From Spirochaetota bacterium (lineage in GTDB: Bacteria; Spirochaetota; UBA4802; JAFGJZ01), in NCBI GenBank assembly GCA_016934935.1, contig JAFGRW010000132.1, positions 1-64,000 on the forward strand: a DNA stretch of 64,000 bases, written 5' to 3'. Positions 44,239 through 52,070 of this stretch are shown here, piece by piece. The notes under the pieces are model-generated. The model was not told where the DNA came from. It did no database searches and saw only the letters and a list, made by a program, of their open reading frames with translations. Position numbers and translations under genes: made by a program. Every line of letters starts with the position of its first letter. Position 1 is the first letter of the stretch.

Positions 44239-45726
44239 GTGAAAAAAATCTGGGTTTTTATTCTTTTTATCTCCCTTACAGGATGTTTTTCTTCCTCGGA
44301 TAAGGATATTTATCACTATAAAATAGATGGCTTGGTTAACAAGGGTACCTGGACCATTATGATATATATGTGTGCTGATAACAATTTGGAAACATACTCA
44401 CTTTTGGATGTTCAAGAGATGATAGAAGGGTTTAAAACTGATAATGGATATCAGATTATAATAATTTTAGATAGGGCTGATGGTTCAATACAGGGAAGTA
44501 CGAACGAAATTGGCCCTTTTGAAGAGAATTTTTCTGATACAAGACTTTACAGGCTGGTTGATAATGGAATAGAAAGACTTTCCGGAAAAGAACATTTTCC
44601 TGAAATCACTATTTCAGGGGCTTTTGAAGCTGACATGGGAGATCCTGAAAATCTTAAAAAATTTATCACATTTTGTAAAAATGAATACAAAGCTGATAAA
44701 TATGCCCTTTTTTTCTGGAATCATGGAACAGGTCCTCGTTCTTTTTCTAAAAGCATAACTGAACAAAGGGCAATATGTGTTGATTATGGATCAAATGATT
44801 CATCTTTAGGCACTGGAGAAATAAGTGCATATCTTTCAAAAAATGAGAGTGTAGAATTAATAGGTTTTGATGCCTGTTACATGGGTTCTCTTGAGGTTGC
44901 CTATCAATTTGCTCCGCAGCATGAGGGATTTTCAGCAAAAATAATGGTAGCTTCAGCTGATGAGGAATGGGCGCCGGGTTGGAACTATAAATATATATTA
45001 AACAGATTGTCCAAACAGAATGGTGATAAATATATTAATGAAAAAAATCATGTTATTGAAGAAACCGAAAATAAAATAATTTACAATCCCTTAAATATGA
45101 ACGCCGCGGATTTTGCTTCAATAATTGTTGAGGAATATTATGCCGCTGTAACAGAGCAGGATGTTTTTGATCAGGTTTTTGCGGCTTATAATCTTTACAA
45201 TATTTATGAAATAAAAAACATTTTTGACTCATATTCTGGTAAAATATCGTTGTACAAAGAAGAAATAGTTAATAACCGAAATAATTATGTACATTATTTC
45301 AATTTTGATTCTGATTTTGGTCAACTTGAGACTCCTTTTTTTGATTTATATGATATTGTTAATCATCTTGAAAAAAATTTAAGTATTGTAAAAGGGGATT
45401 TGAGCAATGCAGTTGGCGAAGCTGTTCTTTTTTCTTTTGCCGGATCAAGTTTAAGGCATAAAGAATTTGTTAATGGGTATAGCGGATTATCTATTTTTTT
45501 TCCTGATGGTGATACTCTTTTTGATAATGGCAATGAATATTTTTCTTGTTGGGACTATCAGTGGTGGTACAGTCCCTTTGTTTTGGAAAACAGTGATGGT
45601 TATGGCAATCTGTATTGGTGTCGTGATAACGCTATCGAAGGTAATGGAATTGTAGAAAACTGGTTCGAAATTTTGGAATACTGGTTTGGAGAGGAAAGTT
45701 TAAATGAAAACAACTATATATATTAA
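44239..45726 (+). CDS. Clostripain (C11) family lipoprotein
   Basis: A 495-residue secreted cysteine peptidase of the C11/gingipain-like group. It has a lipobox LTGC (Cys about 16), TIMIYMCADNNLE, and the catalytic pair: His in FFWNHGTGP (about 163) and Cys in GFDACYMGSLEVAYQ (about 214). Clostripain relatives cleave after Arg or Lys, some at specific membrane-protein sites. The start is GTG with AGGT upstream. It overlaps the following small lipoprotein by 23 bases. Confidence 0.85.
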   Translation: MKKIWVFILFISLTGCFSSSDKDIYHYKIDGLVNKGTWTIMIYMCADNNLETYSLLDVQEMIEGFKTDNGYQIIIILDRADGSIQGSTNEIGPFEENFSDTRLYRLVDNGIERLSGKEHFPEITISGAFEADMGDPENLKKFITFCKNEYKADKYALFFWNHGTGPRSFSKSITEQRAICVDYGSNDSSLGTGEISAYLSKNESVELIGFDACYMGSLEVAYQFAPQHEGFSAKIMVASADEEWAPGWNYKYILNRLSKQNGDKYINEKNHVIEETENKIIYNPLNMNAADFASIIVEEYYAAVTEQDVFDQVFAAYNLYNIYEIKNIFDSYSGKISLYKEEIVNNRNNYVHYFNFDSDFGQLETPFFDLYDIVNHLEKNLSIVKGDLSNAVGEAVLFSFAGSSLRHKEFVNGYSGLSIFFPDGDTLFDNGNEYFSCWDYQWWYSPFVLENSDGYGNLYWCRDNAIEGNGIVENWFEILEYWFGEESLNENNYIY

Positions 45727-46234
45727 GAATGCTGGTTTTATGTTTATAATTTTTTTGTCGATAATAAGCTGTAGTAATGGATCAAGTGTTGTGCGCGGTA
45801 AATCAGAAGATGGAAAACTCAGAAAATTTGAACATTGCAAAACTTTTGATTATGAAATAATCATGGTTAATGATAAAAAGCAGGGTGTTATTAGTATAGA
45901 TGGTAAACAATTTCCACAAATATTTATTTTTGTTCAGGATAAAGATTACGCTTACCTTTTTGCCTATGATTTAAAAAAGAGTTCTGTTTTGGGTTACAAC
46001 AAAACTGACAAAATCAAAATTAAAAATAGTGATACGGAGATTACGGATGAAGAGTTGTCGAGGGGGTGGTATCTTGGATCTAATTGTAAAGCAGGAACAC
46101 CTCTTTGTTGGATTTTTGCACAGTGGAATGGAGGTAGTGCGTTTATTAATTCTGAAGGTATAAATGAAGTTATCTCTGATGAGCCATTTAATTCAATTTT
46201 CCCACTAAGTATAAAAAACAAGAATTTATACTGA
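45704..46234 (+). CDS. Hypothetical lipoprotein downstream of clostripain
   Basis: A 176-residue lipoprotein (lipobox IISC, Cys about 23). The body is beta-rich with a Cys pair near the end (GSNCKAGTPLCW). No family recognised. GAGG lies 9 bases before the ATG. The overlap with the clostripain-like gene makes it a likely partner, for example an inhibitor or a substrate; neither is shown by the sequence. Confidence 0.6.
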   Translation: MKTTIYIKNAGFMFIIFLSIISCSNGSSVVRGKSEDGKLRKFEHCKTFDYEIIMVNDKKQGVISIDGKQFPQIFIFVQDKDYAYLFAYDLKKSSVLGYNKTDKIKIKNSDTEITDEELSRGWYLGSNCKAGTPLCWIFAQWNGGSAFINSEGINEVISDEPFNSIFPLSIKNKNLY

Positions 46235-46273
46235 ATATCTTCTTTGATTGTTTATCTAAAACGTAGATATTGT

Positions 46274-46279
46274 TATAAT
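46274..46279 (+). promoter_or_regulatory. Predicted -10 box for the OmpA-like lipoprotein genes
   Basis: Perfect TATAAT, with a weak -35 (TTGTTT, 46249-46254) 19 bases upstream. It gives a leader of about 130 bases to the ATG at 46417. Confidence 0.5.
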
Positions 46280-46300
46280 CATTAAGAATTAGACAATAAA

Positions 46301-46377
46301 AAAGAACGTATTGATAGAATATAAACTCAATTAATTGTAAATTAATGAAAATTTACTTGATTTTCTCTGCGTTCTTT
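46301..46377 (+). promoter_or_regulatory. Structured 5' leader upstream of OmpA-like lipoprotein
   Basis: AAAGAACG (46301-46308) pairs CGTTCTTT (46370-46377). Inside is GTAAATT/AATTTAC (46337-46343 with 46350-46356), extended by TCAA/TTGA. The stem-loop stops 39 bases before the ATG, leaving the AAGGAG ribosome-binding site free; it may stabilise the mRNA. Confidence 0.5.
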
Positions 46378-46416
46378 ATTATTTGTAATGCAACTATCTA
46401 AATTAAGGAGTAAAAA

Positions 46417-46887
46417 ATGAAAAAAGTTCTTTTATCTCTTGCTGCATTATTTTTGGCAGTTGCTTTCGTTTCTTGTGGTGCTTCAGTTCCAACAGAAGTA
46501 GATGTTATTGAAGGGGACAGCCCTGCTGCAATCGCAGCAACTATTAACAAGACTTTGGAGCCTGTAGTTATTGACGGTTTTGCTTTCAATAGCGCTCGTG
46601 TTCCTAGTCTTATGGTTGTTTCTGGCATCTCTAGTGTTGTTATGTCAGCACAGAAAAGCGTTCCAGCTGGTTTCGTTCTTACTGTTGAAGGTCACAATGA
46701 CAAGTTCGAAGGTAAAAGCGCCATTGGACACCGTCGTGCGAAAGCTGTAATGTATGAGCTTCGTGCTCTTGGTATGGATCTTGGTAATGTTAGAGCTGTT
46801 AATAGCTATGACAAAAAACTAGTTCCTGAAAAAGATGCAGGTGCGCCTCTACAGCGACGTGTAACTTTTAGAGTAGTTAAAAAGTAA
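46417..46887 (+). CDS. Small OmpA-like lipoprotein 1
   Basis: A 156-residue lipoprotein: signal with lipobox FVSC (Cys about 20), then an OmpA-like domain with FVLTVEGHNDKFEGKSAIGHRRAKAV and PLQRRVTFRV. The usual NRRV is QRRV, so peptidoglycan contact may be changed. AAGGAG lies close to the ATG. Codon choice is skewed to GCT, CGT, GTT and other codons ending in T, unlike the neighbours, which suggests high expression. It is paralogous to the next gene. Confidence 0.78.
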   Translation: MKKVLLSLAALFLAVAFVSCGASVPTEVDVIEGDSPAAIAATINKTLEPVVIDGFAFNSARVPSLMVVSGISSVVMSAQKSVPAGFVLTVEGHNDKFEGKSAIGHRRAKAVMYELRALGMDLGNVRAVNSYDKKLVPEKDAGAPLQRRVTFRVVKK

Positions 46888-46924
46888 CTGTTCTTAAGTA
46901 GATAGTTATTTGTTATTTCTATTG

Positions 46925-46953
46925 GAGAGGGCAGTGCCCTCTCTGATATTTTC
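46925..46953 (+). terminator. Intrinsic terminator
   Basis: Perfect 8-bp stem GAGAGGGC/GCCCTCTC with an AGT loop, then a TATTTTCTT tract. It separates the two OmpA-like lipoprotein genes into independent units. Confidence 0.8.
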
Positions 46954-47091
46954 TTAAAAATTCGCGTTGTTTTGATGTTCTGATTTTTTAAGAGTGCTGT
47001 ATTGTTATATTTATAAGTAGGCTTAAGTATTTTTATAGATGCAAATATAAAAATAGAAAATAAATTTTAAAACTGTTTTAAGGAGAAGTTT

Positions 47092-47589
47092 ATGAAAAAG
47101 TTATTTTTAATGGCTTCAATTGTTTTGATGACTGTTGTGCTTGCTTCTTGTGGAGCCACTGTTCCATCTCCAGTTGAAGTAACTGCGGAAACTCCGGACG
47201 AAGAAATTGCAAAAGCTTTAACAGCTACTTATCTGTCTGCTCTTGTAATTGATGAGTTTACTTTTGGTGATCAGATAGCTGATCTTACCGAAGTGGAAGT
47301 TGTGTCTAAGGCTGTTAATGCTTGTCTTGCAGATGCTACTTTTCTTGAGCTGAACAAGAAAGGCTACAAGCTTTTCGTTGTTGGTCATGCTTGTAAATAT
47401 GGTTCAAAAGGCGCTAACATGCAAATGGGTCTTAAGCGTGCTCGTCAGGTTCTTAATGAGCTTAGAGCTCTTAATGTGAATGTTGCACTTATGGGTGCTA
47501 AGTCTTTAGGTGATACAGTAATGACTGATTCTGAAGCTGCTGGCCATCCTAAGCAGAGAAGAGTTACATTTGCTGTAGCTAAAAGATAA
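47092..47589 (+). CDS. Small OmpA-like lipoprotein 2
   Basis: A 165-residue paralogue of the preceding gene: lipobox LASC (Cys about 20), then GATVPSPVEV similar to the first copy's GASVPTEVDV. The C-terminal domain has KLFVVGHACKYGSKGANMQMGLKRARQVLNELRAL and KQRRVTFAVAKR. The first GHxD motif is GHACK, without the Asp. AAGGAG precedes the ATG, and the biased codon use is shared with its neighbour. Its own terminator follows. Confidence 0.76.
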   Translation: MKKLFLMASIVLMTVVLASCGATVPSPVEVTAETPDEEIAKALTATYLSALVIDEFTFGDQIADLTEVEVVSKAVNACLADATFLELNKKGYKLFVVGHACKYGSKGANMQMGLKRARQVLNELRALNVNVALMGAKSLGDTVMTDSEAAGHPKQRRVTFAVAKR

Positions 47590-47615
47590 TTATTTTATTT
47601 AGATAGTTTTGATAT

Positions 47616-47645
47616 AAAGGGCCTTCATTTTGAAGGTCCTTTTTG
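47616..47645 (+). terminator. Intrinsic terminator after OmpA-like lipoprotein 2
   Basis: AAAGGGCCTTC and GAAGGTCCTTT arms with an ATTTT loop, then TTTT. One G.T pair in the stem. Confidence 0.85.
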
Positions 47646-47679
47646 TGTCAAAAAAAACCTTAAATTAGAATTAATTGTC

Positions 47680-47708
47680 TTGACCTACGAAAGGGTGCAT
47701 AATATTTT
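47680..47708 (+). promoter_or_regulatory. Predicted promoter of ispE
   Basis: TTGACC at 47680-47685, 17-base spacer, TATTTT at 47703-47708, about 30 bases before the ispE TTG start and just after the previous terminator. Confidence 0.5.
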
Positions 47709-47737
47709 TGCTCTGAAATTGACTGAGAAGTAGTGAT

Positions 47738-48598
47738 TTGAAAGAAAAAGCTTATGCTAAAATCAATTTGCATTTGGCTGTAAAAGAGAAACGAGCTGAT
47801 GGTTATCATAACATAGAATCAGTCATGTTTTCGGTTTCTTTATGTGATGAGATAAAGGTTCTGGTTTGCGAAAAAAAGAAAACCGGAAGCTCTCAGTTAG
47901 AAATTGAGGCTTATGGTCGTTTTGCTTCGGTAATACAAGATTTACCTTTGGAAGATAATCTTGTTTATAAAGCTTTTATTTTGTTCTTTGAAAACGTATC
48001 TTATAATGTTTATATGAAGATTCGGCTTAGCAAAAGCATTCCTGCTGGAGCTGGACTTGCTGGTGGTAGTAGTGATGCTGCCGCGATGTTAAGGTTGCTG
48101 AATAGAATTTTTCATTGTTATAACTTTAGACAGTTAATGGCTTTGAGTTCTAAAATTGGAGCAGATGTTCCATTTTGTTTGCAAAAAAAAGCAGCTTTCT
48201 GTACGGGTACAGGAAATAATATATCTGTCTATAAAAGATTGAAGTTAAGTTTGTGGGTTGTAATTGTTTTTAATGATTTTCATATTAGTACTAAAGAGGC
48301 TTATCAAAAGGTATTAAGTTGCAATAGTCATTATGATAGTTGCAGCAAAATTAAAGAGTTGATATATTTATTGGATTTTGGTCATTATTACAATAGTTTT
48401 GAGAATTATGCTATCGAAAAGTATCCTGAGATAGCAAGTGTAAAGAAGTTCATGTATGATTATGGAGCCATTTTTTCGTTGATGACCGGTTCTGGTTCTT
48501 CTGTGGTTGGGTATTTCAAGTCAAAGCAGACGGCTTGTAAAGCGGCAGGTTTTATGAACGAGAAAGGATTAGTTTCTGTAGTATCATATTTGATATAA
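47738..48598 (+). CDS. ispE: 4-diphosphocytidyl-2-C-methyl-D-erythritol kinase
   Basis: Phosphorylates CDP-methylerythritol in the MEP route to isoprenoids. The 286-residue GHMP kinase has YAKINLHLAVKEKRADGYHNIES at the N-terminus and the phosphate loop SIPAGAGLAGGSSDAAA near 104, and the C-terminal MTGSGSSVVGYF. The start is TTG. tRNA-Gln follows 3 bases after the stop, probably on the same transcript. Confidence 0.93.
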   Translation: MKEKAYAKINLHLAVKEKRADGYHNIESVMFSVSLCDEIKVLVCEKKKTGSSQLEIEAYGRFASVIQDLPLEDNLVYKAFILFFENVSYNVYMKIRLSKSIPAGAGLAGGSSDAAAMLRLLNRIFHCYNFRQLMALSSKIGADVPFCLQKKAAFCTGTGNNISVYKRLKLSLWVVIVFNDFHISTKEAYQKVLSCNSHYDSCSKIKELIYLLDFGHYYNSFENYAIEKYPEIASVKKFMYDYGAIFSLMTGSGSSVVGYFKSKQTACKAAGFMNEKGLVSVVSYLI

Positions 48599-48601
48599 TA
48601 T

Positions 48602-48673
48602 TGAGGCGTAGCCAAGCGGTAAGGCACCGGGTTTTGGTCCCGGCATTCCAAGGTTCGAATCCTTGCGCCTCAG
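48602..48673 (+). tRNA. tRNA-Gln (anticodon UUG)
   Basis: Full cloverleaf: acceptor TGAGGCG/CGCCTCA, D arm with AGCGGTAAGG, anticodon arm CCGGG-TTTTGGT-CCCGG with anticodon TTG, and T arm CAAGGTTCGAATCCTTG. The discriminator is G and CCA is not encoded. It sits between ispE and the nucleotidyltransferase gene. Confidence 0.97.
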
Positions 48674-48687
48674 AGAGAAGGTAAAGT

Positions 48688-49410
48688 ATGAGAGCGATTG
48701 TTTTAGCGGCAGGAAAGGGAGTTCGGATGAACTCCTCTTTACCTAAGGTATTACACCGTATTAATAATAAACCTCTTGTACAACATGTAATTGATTCATT
48801 GAACAAAGTTAACGTTGAACTTGTTTGTGTGGTTGTGGGTTATAAAGCAGATGACGTTCAAAACGCGATTGGTGATTCTGTATGTTATGCTTTTCAAAAA
48901 GAGCAACTGGGAACCGGTCATGCGGTATTACAAGCAGAGCCATATTTTAAAGATTATAGCGGACTGATTATAATAGCTTGCGGTGATGCACCGTTTGTTA
49001 CAGCCAAAAGTTTTAAAAAGCTGATTTCTGTTTGTAGTGAAGAAAAATGTAAAGCTGCTGTTTTGACGATGATATGTGATGATCCATATGGTTATGGACG
49101 GATAATTAAAGACGAGAACGATAATGTTGTCGGAATTGTTGAAGAAAAAGATGCCTCTGACTCGATAAAACAGATAAATGAAGTAAATTGCGGTACATAT
49201 GTAGTTGATTCCTCCCTGCTGTTTGAAGGATTAAAATCTGTTGGAACAGATAATGCCCAAAATGAGTACTATTTACCGGACATAGTTAAATATATAACTT
49301 CTAAAGGGTATATTGTTAAATCCTCAGTTCTTTCGGACAACCGCGAAGGCATTGGAATAAATAGTCAAAAAGAACTGGAACAGGCAGAGAAAATATATAA
49401 TGAACTTTGA
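48688..49410 (+). CDS. Nucleotidyltransferase domain, GlmU N-terminal type
   Basis: A 240-residue sugar-phosphate nucleotidyltransferase with the pyrophosphorylase loop LAAGKGVRMNSSLPKVLH near 6-23, LGTGHAVLQ, ACGDAPFV, and EVNCGTYV. These are GlmU uridyltransferase motifs (UDP-GlcNAc synthesis), but the left-handed beta-helix acetyltransferase half of GlmU is missing, so the protein would need a separate acetyltransferase (none in this window). Related GlcNAc-1-P uridyltransferase function is likely; another sugar nucleotide is possible. It overlaps prs by 11 bases. Confidence 0.8.
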   Translation: MRAIVLAAGKGVRMNSSLPKVLHRINNKPLVQHVIDSLNKVNVELVCVVVGYKADDVQNAIGDSVCYAFQKEQLGTGHAVLQAEPYFKDYSGLIIIACGDAPFVTAKSFKKLISVCSEEKCKAAVLTMICDDPYGYGRIIKDENDNVVGIVEEKDASDSIKQINEVNCGTYVVDSSLLFEGLKSVGTDNAQNEYYLPDIVKYITSKGYIVKSSVLSDNREGIGINSQKELEQAEKIYNEL

Positions 49411-50359
49411 TATTACAAAAAAGAAACATGATATAAAAATTATAAGTTGCAATTCCAATTTAACCCTGGCTAACGATATAACTGACAAATTGGGTGTTTC
49501 TTTAACTGAATCTGATTGTAAAAAATTTCTTGATGGGGAAATTTTTGTAAAGATAAAAGAGAGTGTCCGCGGATGTGATGTTTTTATTGTCCAGTCGACT
49601 TGTAAGCCTGCCAATGATAATTTGATGGAGCTACTGCTGATGATTGACGCTGCAAAGCGAGCGTCAGCCCGTACAATAACAGCTGTCATTCCCTATTTCG
49701 GTTATTCAAGACAAGATAGAAAAATGGAGCCGAGGGTTCCAATTTCTGCTAAACTTGTCGCCAATTTATTAATGAAAGCCGGAATTCAACGTGTATTGAC
49801 AATGGATCTTCACGCAGATCAGATTCAGGGTTTTTTTGATGTTCCGGTCGATAATCTGTTTTTAACACCAATAGCAATAGGATATTTTAATTCTTTAAAA
49901 ATTGATGATTTAGTGGTAGTATCTCCTGATAGTGGTGGAACTGATCGTGCGCGTTATCTTGCAAAACATTTGCAATGTGGTTTGGCTATTATTGATAAGC
50001 GTCGTCCAAAAGCAAATGTTTGTGAAATAATGAATGTAATTGGAGAAGTAGAGGGCAAAAATTGTCTTCTTATAGATGATATTATAGACACTGCCGGTTC
50101 AATTTCTGGCGGCGCCAAAGCTTTAAAGGATTTCGGTGCCAAGGATATATATTGTATAGCTACTCATCCGGTTTTGTCGGGCAATGCGGTTTCTAATCTT
50201 AAAGGTGCCGGTTTTAAAGAAATAATATTTTCTGACACAATACCGATACCTGAAGATAAAATGTTGGATAATATGACGATTCTACGAACATGTTCTCTCT
50301 TTTCGGAAGCAATTAAGAGAATTTATTCCGGAGAATCTGTAAGTAATCTTTTCGTATAA
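49400..50359 (+). CDS. prs: Ribose-phosphate pyrophosphokinase
   Basis: Makes PRPP from ribose 5-phosphate and ATP for nucleotide, His and Trp synthesis. The 319-residue protein has the ATP loop and YFGYSRQDRKMEPRVPIS, DLHADQIQGFFDVPVDNL, the VVSPDSGGTDRARYLA flag region, and the PRPP-binding loop LLIDDIIDTAGSI. The first ~10 residues overlap the previous frame. A normal-length class I Prs. Confidence 0.95.
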   Translation: MNFDITKKKHDIKIISCNSNLTLANDITDKLGVSLTESDCKKFLDGEIFVKIKESVRGCDVFIVQSTCKPANDNLMELLLMIDAAKRASARTITAVIPYFGYSRQDRKMEPRVPISAKLVANLLMKAGIQRVLTMDLHADQIQGFFDVPVDNLFLTPIAIGYFNSLKIDDLVVVSPDSGGTDRARYLAKHLQCGLAIIDKRRPKANVCEIMNVIGEVEGKNCLLIDDIIDTAGSISGGAKALKDFGAKDIYCIATHPVLSGNAVSNLKGAGFKEIIFSDTIPIPEDKMLDNMTILRTCSLFSEAIKRIYSGESVSNLFV

Positions 50360-50380
50360 TAATATTTTAGTGAGGAAAAA

Positions 50381-50983
50381 ATGGGAACACTAATGCTGAA
50401 GGCTGAAAAAAGAGCCGTTACAGGAAAAAATAATAATAGAAGATTAAGAGTTAATGGAATGACGCCTGCTATTATGTACTCACATGGTACGGCAGAAACT
50501 TTATCTGTTAATACAAAGGAGTTTGGAACACTTTTTAAAGGACATATTTCAGAAAGTGTTATTTTAACTCTGTCTTTAGATGGCACAGAACATGACGCGA
50601 TTGTTAAAGATTATCAGTGCAATCCGATTTCTGGAGAAGTGATTCATCTTGACTTTTTTAAAGTCACTGCCGGTGAGAAAATTCATACAATAATTCCGCT
50701 TGAATTTGTCGGGTCGTCAGTTGGAGTGAAAAAGGGCGGTGTTTTTGAACCGGTAGAAAGAGAAGTCGAGGTTGAAGTTCTTCCGCGTGAACTGCCAGAG
50801 AAAATTGTAGTTGATGTAACAAATCTTGAGATAGGTGAATCAGTACATATATCTGATTTGAAAGTTCCAGAATCTATGACTTTCAAACAGGATGCGGATC
50901 ACGTTCTTGCTCATGTTATTATTGCACGTTCTGCAGCTGCTGATGATGAAGAAGATGCAGAGGAAGAAAGCGAAACAGTTTAA
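50381..50983 (+). CDS. rplY: 50S ribosomal protein bL25 (Ctc form)
   Basis: Binds 5S rRNA. The 200-residue protein is the long CTC form: N-terminal L25 domain (about 1-95, with RAVTGKNNNRRLRVNGMTPAIMYS) and the C-terminal TL5/CTC domain (about 96-190, PLEFVGSSVGVKKGGVFEPVERE). It ends in an acidic tail (DEEDAEEESE). TGAGGA precedes the ATG. Neighbours prs and pth are the usual ones. Confidence 0.94.
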   Translation: MGTLMLKAEKRAVTGKNNNRRLRVNGMTPAIMYSHGTAETLSVNTKEFGTLFKGHISESVILTLSLDGTEHDAIVKDYQCNPISGEVIHLDFFKVTAGEKIHTIIPLEFVGSSVGVKKGGVFEPVEREVEVEVLPRELPEKIVVDVTNLEIGESVHISDLKVPESMTFKQDADHVLAHVIIARSAAADDEEDAEEESETV

Positions 50984-51033
50984 TTTTGTTTTTTTCGTGA
51001 TCCTGTTTAATAACAATTACAGGAGTTAGCTTT

Positions 51034-51642
51034 TTGAAATTAATTGTTGGATTTGGAAATCCTGGTGATAAACATGTTAATAACCGCCAGAATATCGGTT
51101 TTAAAGTAATCGAGATTCTGGCGAATAATGCCAATATTGATGTTCGCGTTAAAAAGAAAAAGTCAATAATTGGTAGAGGCAAAATTGATAACCAGGATGT
51201 TGTTTTGCTTAAACCTCAAACTTTTGTCAATTTAATTGGCGAATCGGTACTTTATATTGCCTCTTTCCTTCGGATTAATGTAAAAGATGTAATCTGTATT
51301 TTTGAAGATTCCACTTTGGACTTAGGTGATTTAAGAGTAGATTATGTCCTTTCTGATATACATCATGAAGGGGTTATTTCTATGGAAAAAGGACTTAAAT
51401 CGGATCGATTTGCAAAAGTTAGAATTGGTGTAGGTTCTCCAGGAAAAGGAGAGAAGATGGAGGAGTATCTTCTTAAAGATTTTACTGATGAGGAAAAACT
51501 AATTCTTATTGATGTATTGAATAAATCTGAATCGGTAATTTTTGATTTATTGAGAAATGATATCGAAACAGTACAAAATAAATATAACCCGGAAGGTGCC
51601 CCTAAGATAAAAAGAAGGGTCGTAAAATTAAGAAAAGTATAA
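51034..51642 (+). CDS. pth: Peptidyl-tRNA hydrolase-like protein with altered catalytic residues
   Basis: Fold and position (after rplY) match Pth, which frees tRNA from dropped-off peptidyl-tRNA. The 202-residue protein has FGNPGDK (conserved Asn, N9) and KPQTFVNLIG (N66). The essential His of the TRHN motif is Gln (NNRQN, Q19), the Asp of the HDDLDL motif aligns with Glu (E91), and the HNG motif is HHEG (E112). The C-terminus VRIGVGSPG is normal. It starts at a TTG with AGGAG upstream. It may be inactive or use other chemistry; whether another Pth exists in the genome cannot be seen. Confidence 0.8.
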   Translation: MKLIVGFGNPGDKHVNNRQNIGFKVIEILANNANIDVRVKKKKSIIGRGKIDNQDVVLLKPQTFVNLIGESVLYIASFLRINVKDVICIFEDSTLDLGDLRVDYVLSDIHHEGVISMEKGLKSDRFAKVRIGVGSPGKGEKMEEYLLKDFTDEEKLILIDVLNKSESVIFDLLRNDIETVQNKYNPEGAPKIKRRVVKLRKV

Positions 51643-52070
51643 TTTTCGTTAAATGAAACTCCACAGTCTTTTTAACCTGAAATTTATTTATTAGCTTACC
51701 TTGAATAAATCCTCTTATGAGTAGTATCTTGCCCCAATTTCTTCTCTGTTTTGAAATTACCATCTGCTTTAATTTATAAAAAACCAATCGTGTAATAAAT
51801 ATGAGATGGTATAGCAAGCTATTTGCAAAATAATTCACTTTTAAAAGAATAAATATAACTAAACAGTTTTTTTAAAAATTTAGAAAATGAAATTTATCAA
51901 ATATTCTAAAATAATAATCCGATAATGAAGTATAATCTAGATTAAGTTTCTTGATGTAAAAAGTATCCGGAAATATAAAATCTGTAATAATTTGTAACAA
52001 AAAAGGATATTTGGAAGCTTTATACAGTATACCGTAAAAAGTATTTAATAAGATACTTTTGGAGATGGAT
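51643..52070. other. AT-rich intergenic region
   Basis: About 430 bases without a credible gene; the longest reverse-strand frame (about 78 codons) has no ribosome-binding site or family pattern. A good promoter (TTGATG at 51951-51956, 17-base spacer, TATAAA at 51974-51979) faces the TPR gene. Confidence 0.45.
51951..51979 (+). promoter_or_regulatory. Predicted promoter of the TPR-yebC-ruvC unit
   Basis: TTGATG, 17 bases, TATAAA. It gives a leader of about 90 bases before the TTG start. Confidence 0.6.

Noticed and set aside
48552-48806. Reverse-strand frame across tRNA-Gln
   Set aside because: It reads through the tRNA cloverleaf and has the typical spurious pattern of tRNA antisense frames.
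51602-51838. Reverse-strand 78-codon frame as a gene
   Set aside because: No ribosome-binding site, no family pattern, and it overlaps the end of the pth-like gene.
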